Source of the DNA: an uncultured Oscillospiraceae bacterium
GTDB taxonomy: Bacteria; Bacillota; Clostridia; Oscillospirales; Oscillospiraceae
Direction of reading: 5' to 3'
DNA length: 44,243 nt
NCBI GenBank assembly: GCA_944385535.1
Contig: CALWXR010000021.1
Span: forward strand, 1-44,243
The translations under genes and the position numbers were made by a program. The notes beneath the pieces were generated by a model. That model saw only the letters and a list, made by a program, of their open reading frames with translations. It was not told the DNA's origin and searched no databases. How positions within the stretch are numbered: position 1 is the first letter of the stretch; each line of letters opens with the position of its first letter. Below are positions 1-7,614 of the stretch, in pieces.

Positions 1-122
1 AAATTTCACACCGCTTCAACCGAACTGCCCACACCGTTCATCCGAACCGGGCGTTCCGTTGAAGCGAATTTAGCACCCTTCAGGTCATTCAATCCGACAA
101 TAAAGAGGCCATTCAAAACGCC

Positions 123-812
123 GTGACCAGTGAACGATTCAAGGTTGAGCTGATTACCAATGTATCCCACGACCTTCGCACGCCCTTGACATCCATCGTA
201 GGCTATGGAGAGCTGCTGGAAGGCCAGGTCTTAACAGCCCAGGGAAAGGAATACCTGACCCGGCTGAATCAGAAGGCTGGTTATATGAGCCAGCTTGTGG
301 ATTCCCTGTTTGAACTGACCAAGGTATCCAGCGGTGTGCTTCCGGGGAAAATGGAACAGCTGGATCTGGTCCGCCTGCTGGAACAGACCATCGGTCTATT
401 CGACGATCAGCTTTCGGCAGCGGGGTTGGAGGTTCGGCGCAGGTATGGGACGCCGGCAATGCCGGTGGTTACGGATGGGGCAAGAATGCACCAGGTGTTT
501 GCCAATCTGCTGAGCAACGCCATCAAATACGCCCTGCCCGGAACCCGGATCTATCTGGAAGGGAAGGAATTGGATAAGCAATGGCAGATCCAAATGACCA
601 ACACCGCCAGCTATGAAATGGACTTTACGCCGGAGCAGATGCTTCAGCGGTTTGCCCGGGGAGATAAAGCCCGCTCCACCCAGGGCAGCGGTATCGGCCT
701 GGCCATTGCCCAGACCTATACCGAATCCGTAGGCGGCCGATTCCAAATCGCCATTGACGGCGATCAATTCCGGGCAACCGTTCTCTTACCGAAAACTGAA
801 AGAAATTTGTAA
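123..812 (+). CDS. Sensor histidine kinase, C-terminal part (N-terminus missing or disrupted)
   Basis: This is the cytoplasmic kinase core of a two-component sensor. It should autophosphorylate on His and pass the phosphate to a response regulator not present here. The H-box SHDLRTP has the phospho-acceptor His at residue 16. The N-box has Asn at about 128 and 132. The G2 box GSGIGLAIA is at 188-196. A canonical DxGxG G1 box is not evident; MTNTAS occupies its place. The only start in frame is a GTG at 123 with no ribosome binding site, and the frame has a TGA at 60-62. Yet codons 63-122 still read like the linker before an H-box (SDNKEAIQNAVTSERF). The gene therefore seems to begin upstream and to be interrupted by a stop or frameshift near 60. 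No membrane or sensor domain is visible. The identity of the kinase core is secure; an intact gene is doubtful. Confidence 0.8.
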   Translation: MTSERFKVELITNVSHDLRTPLTSIVGYGELLEGQVLTAQGKEYLTRLNQKAGYMSQLVDSLFELTKVSSGVLPGKMEQLDLVRLLEQTIGLFDDQLSAAGLEVRRRYGTPAMPVVTDGARMHQVFANLLSNAIKYALPGTRIYLEGKELDKQWQIQMTNTASYEMDFTPEQMLQRFARGDKARSTQGSGIGLAIAQTYTESVGGRFQIAIDGDQFRATVLLPKTERNL

Positions 813-837
813 GGATTTCATCCCTTTGTTTGTAAGG

Positions 838-869
838 CACCCCCTGTATCATGAACGGTACAGGGGGTG
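838..869 (+). promoter_or_regulatory. Perfect 11-bp hairpin overlapping the RBS of the DUF2079 gene
   Basis: CACCCCCTGTA (838-848) and TACAGGGGGTG (859-869) form a perfect inverted repeat with a 10-nt loop. No T-run follows, so it is a poor intrinsic terminator. The 3' arm contains the AGGGGGTG that serves as ribosome binding site for the ATG at 875, so the folded RNA would hide it. It may control translation or simply end the upstream transcript. Confidence 0.5.
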
Positions 870-874
870 TACTT

Positions 875-2746
875 ATGACAAATCAGTCCTCATACGGGAA
901 AGCAAAGCTGGGCTTCCGGAAAGGCTTGTTTTCCGAATGGGGCCGATATATGATCGGTTCTTGGATGACAGCGGCCGCCATAGAGTACCTGATATTGCCA
1001 AAGGAGCTCAGGGGCCTTTCAGGGTTGGAAGGCTTGGCGCATATGTCCTTTGGCAGAGTTCTGGCTTTGACATTGGCCTTCACAGTCCTCTGGCGGATTG
1101 CCGCTGTTTTTTGGGATACAACAAAGTGGAGCCGCTGGGCCATAACGGCTGGATATGCTCTGCTGGCCGGGGCTTGTGTAAGAGAATCCTACTCCGGCGC
1201 TTTTTTCATCGCCAGTCTTTTGATTCTCGGGATCCTGGCGGTGTATTCTTCTCTGGGCTGGGACAACAGCCCGCTGCCTTCGCCGGTTGTTTACAAGGAA
1301 AAGCGGCGTTATGCTATGATTACCGGACTGGGGGCGGTTTTGCTTTTCCTGCTGGTCAGCCTATGGACAGTGGGCAGGGTCTGGAGCTTCAGCACGCCCA
1401 CCTATGACTTTGGTATCTTTTCACAGATGTTTTACTATATGAAAACAACCGGCCTGCCCTTGACGACGCTGGAACGGGACGGCCTTCTGTCTCATTTCCA
1501 GGTGCATGTTTCTCCGATTTACTACCTTATTCTGCCTGTATTTTGTCTGGCGCCCTATCCGGAAACATTGCAGGTATGCCAGGCGGCAGTGCTGGCTTCT
1601 TCCGTGGTACCACTATGGAAATTGGGAAAGCGCCATGGCCTGAAGGCCGGAGAACGAATGGCGGTTTGCTTCCTGCTGCTTCTGTATCCGGCATTTTCCG
1701 GCGGTACAGGATATGATATCCATGAGAACTGCTTCCTTACGCCTTTGCTTCTCTGGCTGCTTTATGGGATCGATGAAAAAAAGGGAATGACTACGTTCTT
1801 AGCGGCGGTTCTGACCCTGATGGTGAAGGAGGATGCCCCGGTTTATGTGGCCGTGATCGGTCTATGGCTTCTGGTTCGCTCTCTGCTGCATGCTTCCGGA
1901 CGCCGGGATTTGTATACCGGCGGTGCGCTGCTGATGGGGGCTGTGCTATGGTTCGTCCTGGCTGTCTCTTATTTGAACAGGGCAGGGGACGGGGCTATGA
2001 CTTATCGATACCGTAATTTTATGTTCGACGGTTCCGGCTCCTTGGTCACTGTGATCAAAGCGGTGATTATGAATCCAATAAAGGCCCTATATGAGTGTGT
2101 GGATCGGGAAAAGCTGTCGTTTATCGCACTGACCATGGGGCCCCTGCTGGGGCTTCCTTTGATTACCCGGCGGTATGAACGATATCTGCTGCTGATCCCT
2201 TATGTGCTGGTGAATCTTATGTCAGACTATACCTATCAGCACAATATCTTCTTTCAATACTGCTTTGGATCCATTGCGTGCCTGCTGTATTTGGTAACCG
2301 TGAATTTGGCGGACTGGAAGCAGGGGAGAAGGCGGAAGATAGTCTTGTTTATAGCTTTGACCGTCAGCGTTTTGTGCTTTGGAAGGACGATTCTGCCAAA
2401 GGCATGGGACTACACGACCCGGTATCTTCGTTACGAAAGCTATTACAGTCAGGTAAGAACGCAGCTTTCTCAGATCCCGGAGGAGGCGTCAGTGGCTGCC
2501 TCCACCTTTTACACCACCTGTCTGTCTCAAAGAGAGGTTTTATACGATGTAAAGTATGCCTCCCGGGAGCATCTTTTGGAATGCGCGTACGTGGCCGTTG
2601 ATAAAAGAGGAGATTTCGAAAAATACGCGGACGCTGATGGGAAAAACGGCTTTGAAAACTTCAACCGGTTTTTGGATGAAAATGGATATACCCACTATGC
2701 TTCCGTAGGAAATTCCCTGGTGATCTACTACAGGGCTTCCGGATAA
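875..2746 (+). CDS. DUF2079 polytopic membrane protein
   Basis: A 623-residue integral membrane protein of the DUF2079 family, related in fold to GT-C type glycosyltransferases; no substrate is established. Family-like motifs are visible: TYDFGIFSQMFYYM near residue 180, HFQVHVSPIYYLILP, GYDIHENCFLTPLLLWLL and LMVKEDAP. About ten or more hydrophobic segments are spread over the first 500 residues, followed by a soluble C-terminal part of about 110 residues. I chose the ATG at 875 rather than the in-frame ATG at 851 because AGGGGGTG lies 6-7 nt upstream of 875, whereas 851 sits in the loop of a hairpin. It follows the histidine kinase by 62 nt and ends at a terminator shared with coaBC. The acidic or His residues in the loops would be the candidate catalytic sites if it is an enzyme. 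Confidence 0.8.
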   Translation: MTNQSSYGKAKLGFRKGLFSEWGRYMIGSWMTAAAIEYLILPKELRGLSGLEGLAHMSFGRVLALTLAFTVLWRIAAVFWDTTKWSRWAITAGYALLAGACVRESYSGAFFIASLLILGILAVYSSLGWDNSPLPSPVVYKEKRRYAMITGLGAVLLFLLVSLWTVGRVWSFSTPTYDFGIFSQMFYYMKTTGLPLTTLERDGLLSHFQVHVSPIYYLILPVFCLAPYPETLQVCQAAVLASSVVPLWKLGKRHGLKAGERMAVCFLLLLYPAFSGGTGYDIHENCFLTPLLLWLLYGIDEKKGMTTFLAAVLTLMVKEDAPVYVAVIGLWLLVRSLLHASGRRDLYTGGALLMGAVLWFVLAVSYLNRAGDGAMTYRYRNFMFDGSGSLVTVIKAVIMNPIKALYECVDREKLSFIALTMGPLLGLPLITRRYERYLLLIPYVLVNLMSDYTYQHNIFFQYCFGSIACLLYLVTVNLADWKQGRRRKIVLFIALTVSVLCFGRTILPKAWDYTTRYLRYESYYSQVRTQLSQIPEEASVAASTFYTTCLSQREVLYDVKYASREHLLECAYVAVDKRGDFEKYADADGKNGFENFNRFLDENGYTHYASVGNSLVIYYRASG

Positions 2747-2748
2747 AA

Positions 2749-2791
2749 AGAAACCGTTGTGAAAGCCCCAGATAGGTTCACAACGGTTTCT
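2749..2791. terminator. Bidirectional terminator between the DUF2079 gene and coaBC
   Basis: Perfect 15-bp inverted repeat: AGAAACCGTTGTGAA (2749-2763) and TTCACAACGGTTTCT (2777-2791) with a 13-nt loop. It lies between convergent genes, so it can serve both strands. Confidence 0.8.
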
Positions 2792-2804
2792 CTTATAACA
2801 GCGT

Positions 2805-3995
2805 TTACAGCAGGAGCAGCGCCTGATCCAAAATAGCGTTGGCGGCGGATTCCTTGGACTGCAAGGGGAGCTCCAGCGTCTTTTCCGGGGTGATGAGGGT
2901 GATCACATTGGTGTCCACGCCGAAGCCCGCACCGGGGACTTTCAGGTTGTTGGCGCAGATCATATCCAAATGCTTTTTTTCCAGCTTTGCCCGGCTGTTC
3001 TCTTCCATATCCCGGGTTTCCATGGAGAAGCCGCACAGAACCTGACCCGGACGGCGGTTCTGCCCCAGCCAGGCAAGAATGTCCTGGGTACGCTTCAGAG
3101 GGATGGAGAGTTCTCCATCCTTCTTTTTCATTTTATCATCGCAGTAGCTTTCCGGGGTGTAATCCGCTACGGCGGCCGCTTTGAAGATCAGATCCGCCTC
3201 CGGCGCGTGGGCGGTTACCGCTTCAAACATATCCTGAGCGGAAACCACCTTTACTACATGAACAAACGGGGGGAAGGGCAGGGAAGTGGGGCCGGAGATC
3301 AACGTCACCTCAGCCCCCCGAAGCATGGCCATTTTTGCCAGCGCGTAGCCCATTTTTCCGGTGGAATGATTGGTCAGATACCGAACGGGATCCAATGCTT
3401 CCTGGGTCGGGCCGGCGGTTACGAGCACTTTTTTCCCTGATAAATCATGGGGCAGGGCAATTTGAGCCAAAATATGCTGCATAAGATCTTCCGGCTCCGG
3501 AAGCTTTCCCTTCCCCTCCGCGCCGCAGGCCAAACGCCCGCTGGCAGGCTCGATGACCTCCCATCCATACCGGCGAAGCAGGGCGAGATTGTCCTGGGTC
3601 ACAGGGTTTTCGTACATATTGGTATTCATGGCAGGGGCGATAAGCTTGGGGCAGCGGCAGGCCAGAACCGTGGTCGTCAGCATGTCGTCGGCCAGGCCGT
3701 GGGCAAGCTTTGCGCACACATTGGCGGTGGCCGGGGCGATCATCACCAGATCAGTCCGCTGGGCCAGGGAAATGTGCTCTACCTGATGGGTAAAATTCCG
3801 ATCGAAGGTATCTACCATGACCCGCCGGCCGGTAAGCTGTTCAAAGGTCAGCGGGGTAACAAACTTGGCCGCGTTTTCCGTCATAACCACTTCCACTGCA
3901 GCATGCTGCTTGACCAGAGCGGATGCCAAAGCGGCGGCTTTGTAGGCGGCAATGCCGCCGGTAACGCCCAAAAGAATGGTTTTTCCTTTCAGCAT
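2805..3995 (-). CDS. coaBC: Bifunctional phosphopantothenoylcysteine decarboxylase / phosphopantothenate-cysteine ligase (CoaBC)
   Basis: Carries out two consecutive steps of coenzyme A synthesis: CTP-dependent ligation of cysteine to 4'-phosphopantothenate (C-terminal CoaB), then FMN-dependent decarboxylation to phosphopantetheine (N-terminal CoaC). The 396-residue length fits the fused Dfp family. CoaC shows GGIAAYKAA near residue 13, the active-site His about residue 74 in VEHISL, APATAN, PAMNTNMYENP at 121-131 and Cys about 157 in RLACG. CoaB begins near residue 183 with VLVTAGPTQE and STGKMGYALA, and has KAAAVADY further on. The frame is open 35 codons further upstream, but the ATG at 3995 is preceded by AAGGAGG at good spacing and begins the conserved protein. 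It diverges from the pantothenate transporter and coaX. Confidence 0.96.
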   Translation of the reverse strand: MLKGKTILLGVTGGIAAYKAAALASALVKQHAAVEVVMTENAAKFVTPLTFEQLTGRRVMVDTFDRNFTHQVEHISLAQRTDLVMIAPATANVCAKLAHGLADDMLTTTVLACRCPKLIAPAMNTNMYENPVTQDNLALLRRYGWEVIEPASGRLACGAEGKGKLPEPEDLMQHILAQIALPHDLSGKKVLVTAGPTQEALDPVRYLTNHSTGKMGYALAKMAMLRGAEVTLISGPTSLPFPPFVHVVKVVSAQDMFEAVTAHAPEADLIFKAAAVADYTPESYCDDKMKKKDGELSIPLKRTQDILAWLGQNRRPGQVLCGFSMETRDMEENSRAKLEKKHLDMICANNLKVPGAGFGVDTNVITLITPEKTLELPLQSKESAANAILDQALLLL

Positions 3996-4022
3996 TCTTC
4001 TTCCTCCTTGCGTCTTTGCTTC

Positions 4023-4051
4023 ATTATAGTCTCTTTTTTTCAGACTGTAAA
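4023..4051 (-). promoter_or_regulatory. Sigma-A-type promoter for coaBC
   Basis: On the minus strand TTTACA (4051-4046) and TATAAT (4028-4023) are separated by exactly 17 bp, placing the transcription start just upstream of the coaBC RBS. Confidence 0.75.
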
Positions 4052-4064
4052 GGTTCAATTTCTC

Positions 4065-4093
4065 TTGTATTTTTTTCTTTTCCCTGTTATAAT
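4065..4093 (+). promoter_or_regulatory. Extended -10 promoter for the pantothenate transporter and coaX
   Basis: TATAAT at 4088-4093 is preceded by TG one base away (TGtTATAAT), the extended -10 form. The -35 (TTGTAT, 4065-4070) is weak, as is common with an extended -10. The start would be near 4100, at a 7-bp inverted repeat. Confidence 0.65.
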
Positions 4094-4099
4094 ACCCCA

Positions 4100-4116
4100 C
4101 AGAGTCTTTGACTCTG
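4100..4116. promoter_or_regulatory. Palindrome at the predicted panT start site, candidate operator
   Basis: CAGAGTC and GACTCTG (7 bp, 3-nt spacer TTT) form a perfect inverted repeat at the expected transcription start. It could be a repressor site or a short 5'-end RNA hairpin. No regulator gene is adjacent. Confidence 0.35.
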
Positions 4117-4168
4117 AAAAATGCGCTGTATCCTCGTCAGGAGGAACGGCAGCAGGAGGTAATTGAAT

Positions 4169-4798
4169 ATGCAAAAGAAACTGGACACCCGGTATATGGC
4201 AAGTCTTGCCATGCTCTGCGGCGTGCTGCTGGTCATGGGATTCACCGGCCTGGGATTCATTCCTCTGCCTGTAATCAAGGCCACCACCATGCACATCCCG
4301 GTGATCATCGGCGCCATACTGCTGGGCCCTTCCGCGGGCGCTGTGCTGGGCGGCGTATTTGGGCTGTGCTCTATTTGGGCCAATACCACATCCCCCGGAC
4401 TGCTGAGCTTCGCCTTTTCTCCCTTTATGACCACGGAAGGCTTACCCGGGGTACTGAAGAGCCTGTGGATCGCCCTGGGCTGCCGGATCCTGTTCGGCGC
4501 GATCGCGGGCTGGCTTTGGATCCTGGTGAAAAAGCTGATCCACAAGGATTACATCGCCCTTCCCGTCACCGCCACAGTGGCTACCCTATGCCACACCATT
4601 TTGGTCATGGGCAGCATCTATGTGCTGCTGGCTCAGCAATACGCCGAAGCGAAGAATGTGGCAGTGAGCGCGGTATTTGGTCTGGTGATGGGCACCGTCA
4701 CCGCCTCCGGCATTCCGGAAGCGATTATTGCCGCTGTTTTGGTGACGGTGATCGGTAAGGCATTGCTGCACATGCAGTCCAGAATGAAAAACCATTAA
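4169..4798 (+). CDS. panT: ECF transporter S component, likely pantothenate-specific (PanT-type)
   Basis: A membrane protein of about 209 residues with about six hydrophobic segments, typical of the substrate-binding S subunit of energy-coupling factor vitamin transporters. These work with a shared EcfA/EcfA'/EcfT module, which is not encoded here. N-terminal residues MASLAMLCGVLLVMGF and the glycine-rich LLGPSAGAVLGGVFGL loop resemble this family. The substrate is inferred from position: it sits 12 nt upstream of coaX and divergent from coaBC, and pantothenate is the substrate of CoaX. The ATG at 4169 has AGGAGGT 8 nt upstream; an in-frame TTG at 4163 is less likely. The symbol is contextual; another vitamin or precursor is possible. 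Confidence 0.82.
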   Translation: MQKKLDTRYMASLAMLCGVLLVMGFTGLGFIPLPVIKATTMHIPVIIGAILLGPSAGAVLGGVFGLCSIWANTTSPGLLSFAFSPFMTTEGLPGVLKSLWIALGCRILFGAIAGWLWILVKKLIHKDYIALPVTATVATLCHTILVMGSIYVLLAQQYAEAKNVAVSAVFGLVMGTVTASGIPEAIIAAVLVTVIGKALLHMQSRMKNH

Positions 4799-4810
4799 GG
4801 AGAAACGCCT

Positions 4811-5578
4811 ATGTTACTTGCCATCGACATTGGCAACACCAATTTGGTGATCGGCTGTATTGAAAACGACAAGATCCTGTTCAAAGCCCGAATCGCTACG
4901 GACAGTACCAGAACCTCCGACCAGTATGGCGTGGAGATCAAAAATATGATGGAAGCCTATGGCGTGGGGATATCTCAGATCGACGACTGCATCATCTCCT
5001 CCGTAGTGCCCCCGGTATTTAACTCTGTAAAGACCGGCGTTGTCAAGGTCATCGGCAAGCAGCCGATGGTAGTCGGCCCGGGCTTGAAAACCGGCCTGAA
5101 TATTCACATGGATGTGCCTTCTCAGGTGGGCAGCGACCGGATCGTCATAGCGGTAGCGGCCCTGGAGGAATATGAACCGCCGCTGATCCTGATGGATCTG
5201 GGGACGGCGACAACCATTGAGGTGGTGGAGCCCAACAACCTGTATCTTGGCGGCGTGATTTTCCCCGGTGTCCGGGTATCTCTGGATGCGCTGACCAGCC
5301 GGGCAGCGCAACTTCCCGGAATCAGTCTGGACAAGCCCAAGCATGTGATTGGGAAAAATACCGTTGACTGTATGCGCAGCGGGATGATGTACGGAACCGC
5401 CGCTATGATCGACGGACTGGTGGACCGAATCGAAGCGGAGCTTGGACATAAGTCCACTTTGATTGCCACCGGCGGGATGGCCCAGTTTATTACCCCCCTA
5501 TGCAAGCGAGAGATCCTTCTGGATAAGGATCTGCTGCTGAAGGGGCTTAATGTGATCTATAAGAAAAACAAAAAATAA
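4811..5578 (+). CDS. coaX: Type III pantothenate kinase (CoaX)
   Basis: Phosphorylates pantothenate to 4'-phosphopantothenate, the first committed step of CoA synthesis. Type III kinases belong to the ASKHA (acetate/sugar kinase-Hsc70-actin) superfamily, are not feedback-inhibited by CoA, and need a monovalent cation. At 255 residues it has the usual length. Visible motifs are the N-terminal phosphate loop DIGNTN at residues 5-10, GSDRIV around 105, DLGTATT around 127 and the C-terminal ATGGMA. The RBS AAGGAG partly overlaps the stop codon of the upstream transporter gene, so the two are co-transcribed. A strong terminator follows. With coaBC on the other strand, the locus supplies uptake, phosphorylation and conversion to phosphopantetheine; CoaD and CoaE are not in the window. 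Confidence 0.96.
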   Translation: MLLAIDIGNTNLVIGCIENDKILFKARIATDSTRTSDQYGVEIKNMMEAYGVGISQIDDCIISSVVPPVFNSVKTGVVKVIGKQPMVVGPGLKTGLNIHMDVPSQVGSDRIVIAVAALEEYEPPLILMDLGTATTIEVVEPNNLYLGGVIFPGVRVSLDALTSRAAQLPGISLDKPKHVIGKNTVDCMRSGMMYGTAAMIDGLVDRIEAELGHKSTLIATGGMAQFITPLCKREILLDKDLLLKGLNVIYKKNKK

Positions 5579-5587
5579 TCTGACTCC

Positions 5588-5628
5588 TTCGCCGGGAAAA
5601 GCGCATGCTTTTCCCGGCGAATTTTTTT
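5588..5628 (+). terminator. Strong intrinsic terminator after coaX
   Basis: A perfect 15-bp stem, TTCGCCGGGAAAAGC (5588-5602) with GCTTTTCCCGGCGAA (5607-5621), has a GCAT loop and is followed by seven T residues (5622-5628). Confidence 0.95.
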
Positions 5629-5685
5629 CCGGGGAGAGTGCTAACGCTCCGCTCAGACGCATAGGCTACTCCAGGAGTGATGCAA

Positions 5686-6513
5686 ATGATGTGCGCATGG
5701 AAGGAGCTTCTAAACATTATACCCCCCAGACTTCGTCAAGAAGTGGATCTGACAGGAAAAAGGGACGCCCAGGAGCTGCGGCTGCGGGTCAATGCGCCGC
5801 CGGAACTGGTTCTTTCATCAGAAAACCGACGGCTCAGCGGGGTGGTCAGCAGGGAAGAGCTGAACTATTGTGTCAACGCAGCCAGCCGCTATTCTCCGTG
5901 GTCAGCGTCCAGCGCCGCCTACGGATATATTACCGCGCCAGGAGGGCATCGGGTTGGGCTTTGCGGCGACGCGGTATACAAAGACAACCAGGTGGCCGGG
6001 ATCCGGACGGTTCGTTCCGTCTGTATTCGGATCGCCAGGGACTTCCCCGGAATTGGAAAAAAGGCCGCAAAATGCCATGGATCCATTCTGATCCTGGGTG
6101 CGCCCGGATGGGGAAAAACCACGCTGCTGCGGGATCTGTGCCGTCAGATCGGGGAAAGGGAACAGATTGCCGTTGTAGACGAGCGGGGAGAGCTGTTTCC
6201 CCAGGATCATTTTGAGGGAAAGGGAATGGACGTGCTGACTGGATGCCCAAAAGGAGTCGGGATTGATATGACAATGCGCACCATGGGGCCGACTTGCATC
6301 GCGGTGGACGAAATTACCGCCCCATCAGACGCCCAAGCCTTGATCCAGGCGGCCAACTGCGGCGTCCGGCTTCTGGCTACGGCCCACGGAACATCTGTGG
6401 CGGATTATCGGTGCAGAAGCATATACAGGCCTTTGGCAGAACAGAGAGTCTTTGATACCTTGGTGATTTTGCGAAGGGACAGGTCCTATGAAATGGAAAG
6501 GATGACGCTATGA
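5686..6513 (+). CDS. spoIIIAA: Stage III sporulation protein AA (SpoIIIAA ATPase)
   Basis: ATPase of the SpoIIIA-SpoIIQ channel complex, which links mother cell and forespore during engulfment. It is related to secretion ATPases of type II/IV systems. In this 275-residue protein the Walker A motif GAPGWGKTT is at about 138-146 and a Walker B-like CIAVDEIT at about 204-211. The RSVCIRIARDF stretch just before the ATPase core is also family-like. Several ATG codons lie close together; AGGAG at 5673-5677 fits the ATG at 5686 best (8-nt spacing), with 5680 and 5689 as alternatives. It is the first gene of an eight-gene operon; its stop overlaps the start of spoIIIAB. I could not identify a convincing sigma-E promoter upstream. 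Confidence 0.95.
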   Translation: MMCAWKELLNIIPPRLRQEVDLTGKRDAQELRLRVNAPPELVLSSENRRLSGVVSREELNYCVNAASRYSPWSASSAAYGYITAPGGHRVGLCGDAVYKDNQVAGIRTVRSVCIRIARDFPGIGKKAAKCHGSILILGAPGWGKTTLLRDLCRQIGEREQIAVVDERGELFPQDHFEGKGMDVLTGCPKGVGIDMTMRTMGPTCIAVDEITAPSDAQALIQAANCGVRLLATAHGTSVADYRCRSIYRPLAEQRVFDTLVILRRDRSYEMERMTL

Positions 6514-7022
6514 CATACAAATGGATCGGCGCCATGCTGATTATTGCGGGGTGCGGCGGATTTGGCTGTTCTCTTGCCGCCGGTCACCGGCGGGAGGAAC
6601 GTACACTGCGTCAACTGATAGAGGCGCTGAACTACATGGAATGTGAACTGCAGTATCGTCTTACGCCCTTACCGGAACTGTGCCGTCAGACGGGAAGGCG
6701 TCAGAACGGTCCGCTGCGGCAAGTCTTTCTGACCCTGGCCGGAGAGCTGGACAGTCAAACATCACCGGATGTGGGGATCTGCATGACATCAGCGCTGAAG
6801 CAAAGCCAAGGCATTCCCGCAATGAGCAGGGAAGCGCTGGCATCCCTGGGAAGATCCTTGGGGCGGTTCGATTTGCCCGGACAAATATCCGGCCTGCGGG
6901 AAGCGCGCGCTTTGTGCCGCCTTGCCTTGGGCGATTTGAGCAGAAACCGTGAAAACCGGCTGAGAAACTATCAGACTTTGGGACTGTGCGCCGGTGCGGC
7001 GCTGGCGATTATTTTCTTATGA
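6510..7022 (+). CDS. spoIIIAB: Stage III sporulation protein AB
   Basis: Member of the SpoIIIA-SpoIIQ complex; the SpoIIIAB family resembles GspF-type inner membrane platform proteins of type II secretion. The 170-residue product has an N-terminal hydrophobic segment (about residues 5-25), a soluble helical middle with LIEALNYMECELQYRLTPL near residue 40, and a C-terminal hydrophobic segment (LGLCAGAALAIIFL). Length and topology match the family. The start ATG overlaps the spoIIIAA stop (ATGA), as expected for translational coupling. Confidence 0.93.
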   Translation: MTYKWIGAMLIIAGCGGFGCSLAAGHRREERTLRQLIEALNYMECELQYRLTPLPELCRQTGRRQNGPLRQVFLTLAGELDSQTSPDVGICMTSALKQSQGIPAMSREALASLGRSLGRFDLPGQISGLREARALCRLALGDLSRNRENRLRNYQTLGLCAGAALAIIFL

Positions 7023-7219
7023 CCATGGATATTGACCTGATTTTTAAAATCGCGGCCATTGGCATCATTGTTTCTATCCTGACCCAGGTTCTTTCCCGCT
7101 CCGGTCGGGACGAACAGGCTACCATGACCAGCTTGGCGGGATTGGTCGTTGTGTTGATGATGCTGGCGCAAAAAATTGCCGATCTGTTTGACCTTGTGAA
7201 AACCTTATTTGAATTTTGA
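7019..7219 (+). CDS. spoIIIAC: Stage III sporulation protein AC
   Basis: Small membrane protein of 66 residues (64 if the ATG at 7025 is used), matching the short SpoIIIAC family. It has two hydrophobic segments around a polar loop, with the typical middle GRDEQATMTSLAGLVVVLMM. It is part of the membrane portion of the SpoIIIA channel made in the mother cell. The ATG at 7019 overlaps the stop of spoIIIAB. No clear RBS is seen, so translation probably depends on coupling. Confidence 0.9.
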   Translation: MTMDIDLIFKIAAIGIIVSILTQVLSRSGRDEQATMTSLAGLVVVLMMLAQKIADLFDLVKTLFEF

Positions 7220-7614
7220 TGGAACTGTTTTGGAAAGCCGCCGGCGGGGTGCTTTTGGCAGTGGTATTGGGATTGACCCTGGGAAAGCAGGAAAAAGACT
7301 TAGAGGTATTGCTGACCATGGCGGTATGCTGCATGGTTACCATGATCGCCATTTACTATTTGGAGCCGGTGCTGGAATTTATGTGGGAATTGGAAGAACT
7401 GGGGGACCTGCAGGGAGATCTGCTGGGCATTCTTATGAAAGCGGTGGGAATTGGCCTGGTTGCGGAGCTTGCCGGTATGATATGCAATGACGCGGGAAAC
7501 AGCTCTCTGGGAAAGGTCATACAAATGCTGGGGTCTTCTGTGATTCTATTCCTCTGTGTACCGATTTTTTCTCAGCTGCTCAATCTGATACGGGAGATTT
7601 TAGGTGAATTATGA
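7219..7614 (+). CDS. spoIIIAD: Stage III sporulation protein AD
   Basis: Integral membrane protein of 131 residues, the expected length for SpoIIIAD, with about four hydrophobic segments including FWKAAGGVLLAVVLGLTLG at the N-terminus and SSVILFLCVPIFSQLLNLI near the C-terminus. SpoIIIAC and SpoIIIAD are related in sequence and form the membrane base of the complex. The ATG at 7219 shares its first base with the end of the spoIIIAC stop codon. The gene ends by overlapping the start of spoIIIAE. Confidence 0.92.
   Translation: MELFWKAAGGVLLAVVLGLTLGKQEKDLEVLLTMAVCCMVTMIAIYYLEPVLEFMWELEELGDLQGDLLGILMKAVGIGLVAELAGMICNDAGNSSLGKVIQMLGSSVILFLCVPIFSQLLNLIREILGEL

Noticed and set aside
5629-5685. 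Sigma-E promoter before spoIIIAA
   Set aside because: CATAGGCT around 5660-5667 weakly resembles a sigma-E -10, but no matching -35 was seen at the right distance.
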